Positions 63,775-64,000 of a stretch of 64,000 nucleotides of DNA are shown in pieces (the stretch's first letter is position 1; each line of letters starts with the position of its first letter). A program made the translations under genes and the position numbers. The stretch is from assembly GCA_963781105.1 (NCBI GenBank), contig CAWAED010000018.1:1-64000 (forward strand), given 5' to 3'. Below the pieces are notes generated by a model that saw only the letters and a program-made list of their open reading frames with translations, was not told where the DNA came from and made no database searches. This stretch comes from Palsa-295 sp963781105 (GTDB lineage: Bacteria; Acidobacteriota; Terriglobia; Acidiferrales; UBA7541).

Positions 63775-64000
63775 TCAAGCGAATCGCACGGGCACAGCTG
63801 CAGCGCCGTGAACGCGGAAGGGCTCCGGGACAGCTGCTGCCTTTGAATCAGGCTCAGATCGTGGCTTTTGGGCCAAATCCCAGACAGCGTTCTGGACCGA
63901 GACCAGTATATCTGCAATCAGGCTCACTCCATCTATGCTTTCGACATTGCATACAAGTTCCATCAGGTAGCCTTCGATGTTTCTCAGCAGCCGTTCATCG
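63775..64000 (-). CDS. Partial small protein running off the window
   Basis: The minus-strand frame ends at 63775 and stays open to the window edge: ERLLRNIEGYLMELVCNVES, DGVSLIADILVSVQNAVWDL. It may be a small helical protein; an internal ATG at 63963 would give 62 aa. Not recognised, and the 5' end may lie outside. Confidence 0.35.
   Translation of the reverse strand, partial: DERLLRNIEGYLMELVCNVESIDGVSLIADILVSVQNAVWDLAQKPRSEPDSKAAAVPEPFRVHGAAAVPVRFA

Noticed and set aside
1..64000. UGA reassigned to an amino acid throughout the genome
   Set aside because: Many genes here end naturally at TGA (kynureninase-like at 5010, bufB at 23541, GH88/105 neighbours and others) at the family's normal length, so UGA is generally a stop.
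1..64000. CRISPR array, rRNA or tRNA genes
   Set aside because: No regularly spaced repeats, rRNA sequence or cloverleaf candidates were noticed on either strand.

Overview
The window looks like a chromosomal segment of an Acidobacteriota (Terriglobia-like) soil bacterium. This is inferred from a large Oar-type TonB-dependent receptor with an N-terminal carboxypeptidase-regulatory domain, a CadC-like winged-helix protein, a BlaI/BlaR1 pair, several families typical of that phylum, and moderately high GC. No rRNA, tRNA or CRISPR array was found.

Layout. 1-6 kb: Tat-exported ferritin-like protein, decayed ArdC antirestriction gene, amino-acid permease followed by a kynureninase-like PLP enzyme, NTF2-like protein, recombinase remnant. 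6-13 kb: the 1104-aa receptor with a terminator, a winged-helix regulator, an ECF sigma/anti-sigma pair and small secreted or SnoaL-like proteins. 13-22 kb: envelope redox and stress genes (MsrP, nitrilase, nitroreductase, DUF417/RclC-like membrane protein, RsbW-like kinase), then a type II NADH dehydrogenase whose membrane domain resembles the repeat unit of the neighbouring membrane protein. 22-25 kb: a complete bufferin-type MNIO RiPP operon (bufA-bufB-bufC-DoxX) for a probable copper-binding peptide.

25-33 kb is the most remarkable part. Three genes contain an in-frame UGA exactly at a redox-active cysteine position: an OsmC-family protein, a peroxiredoxin fused to a DsbD-alpha-like domain, and a GrdB-related protein with a UxxC motif. 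Each UGA is followed at 18-25 nt by the apical loop of a hairpin fitting the bacterial SECIS rules. The first two lie in one operon with a DUF1223 thioredoxin-like protein and a DoxX protein; a Tat-exported MsrB lies between that operon and the third. This reads as a selenoprotein-rich thiol and peroxide defence cluster. The Sec machinery itself (selA, selB, selC, selD) is not in the window.

33-47 kb: nine-haem cytochrome c, beta-propeller protein, BlaI/BlaR1, an asparagine synthetase behind a palindrome-rich promoter, a scrambled region of duplicated glycosyltransferase and asnB pieces, a cupredoxin, and a run of aminotransferase, FAD oxidoreductase, YceI and methyltransferase. 47-56 kb: plant-polysaccharide (pectin-like) degradation genes, namely a beta-helix protein, a GH88/GH105-DUF4861 protein and a KdgD-like aldolase, interrupted by a decayed IS110 element. 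56-64 kb: a decaying mobile or plasmid-like island with a Fic protein, a HEPN-motif remnant, a ParB remnant, XRE regulators, hipBA with operators and a PAS fragment.
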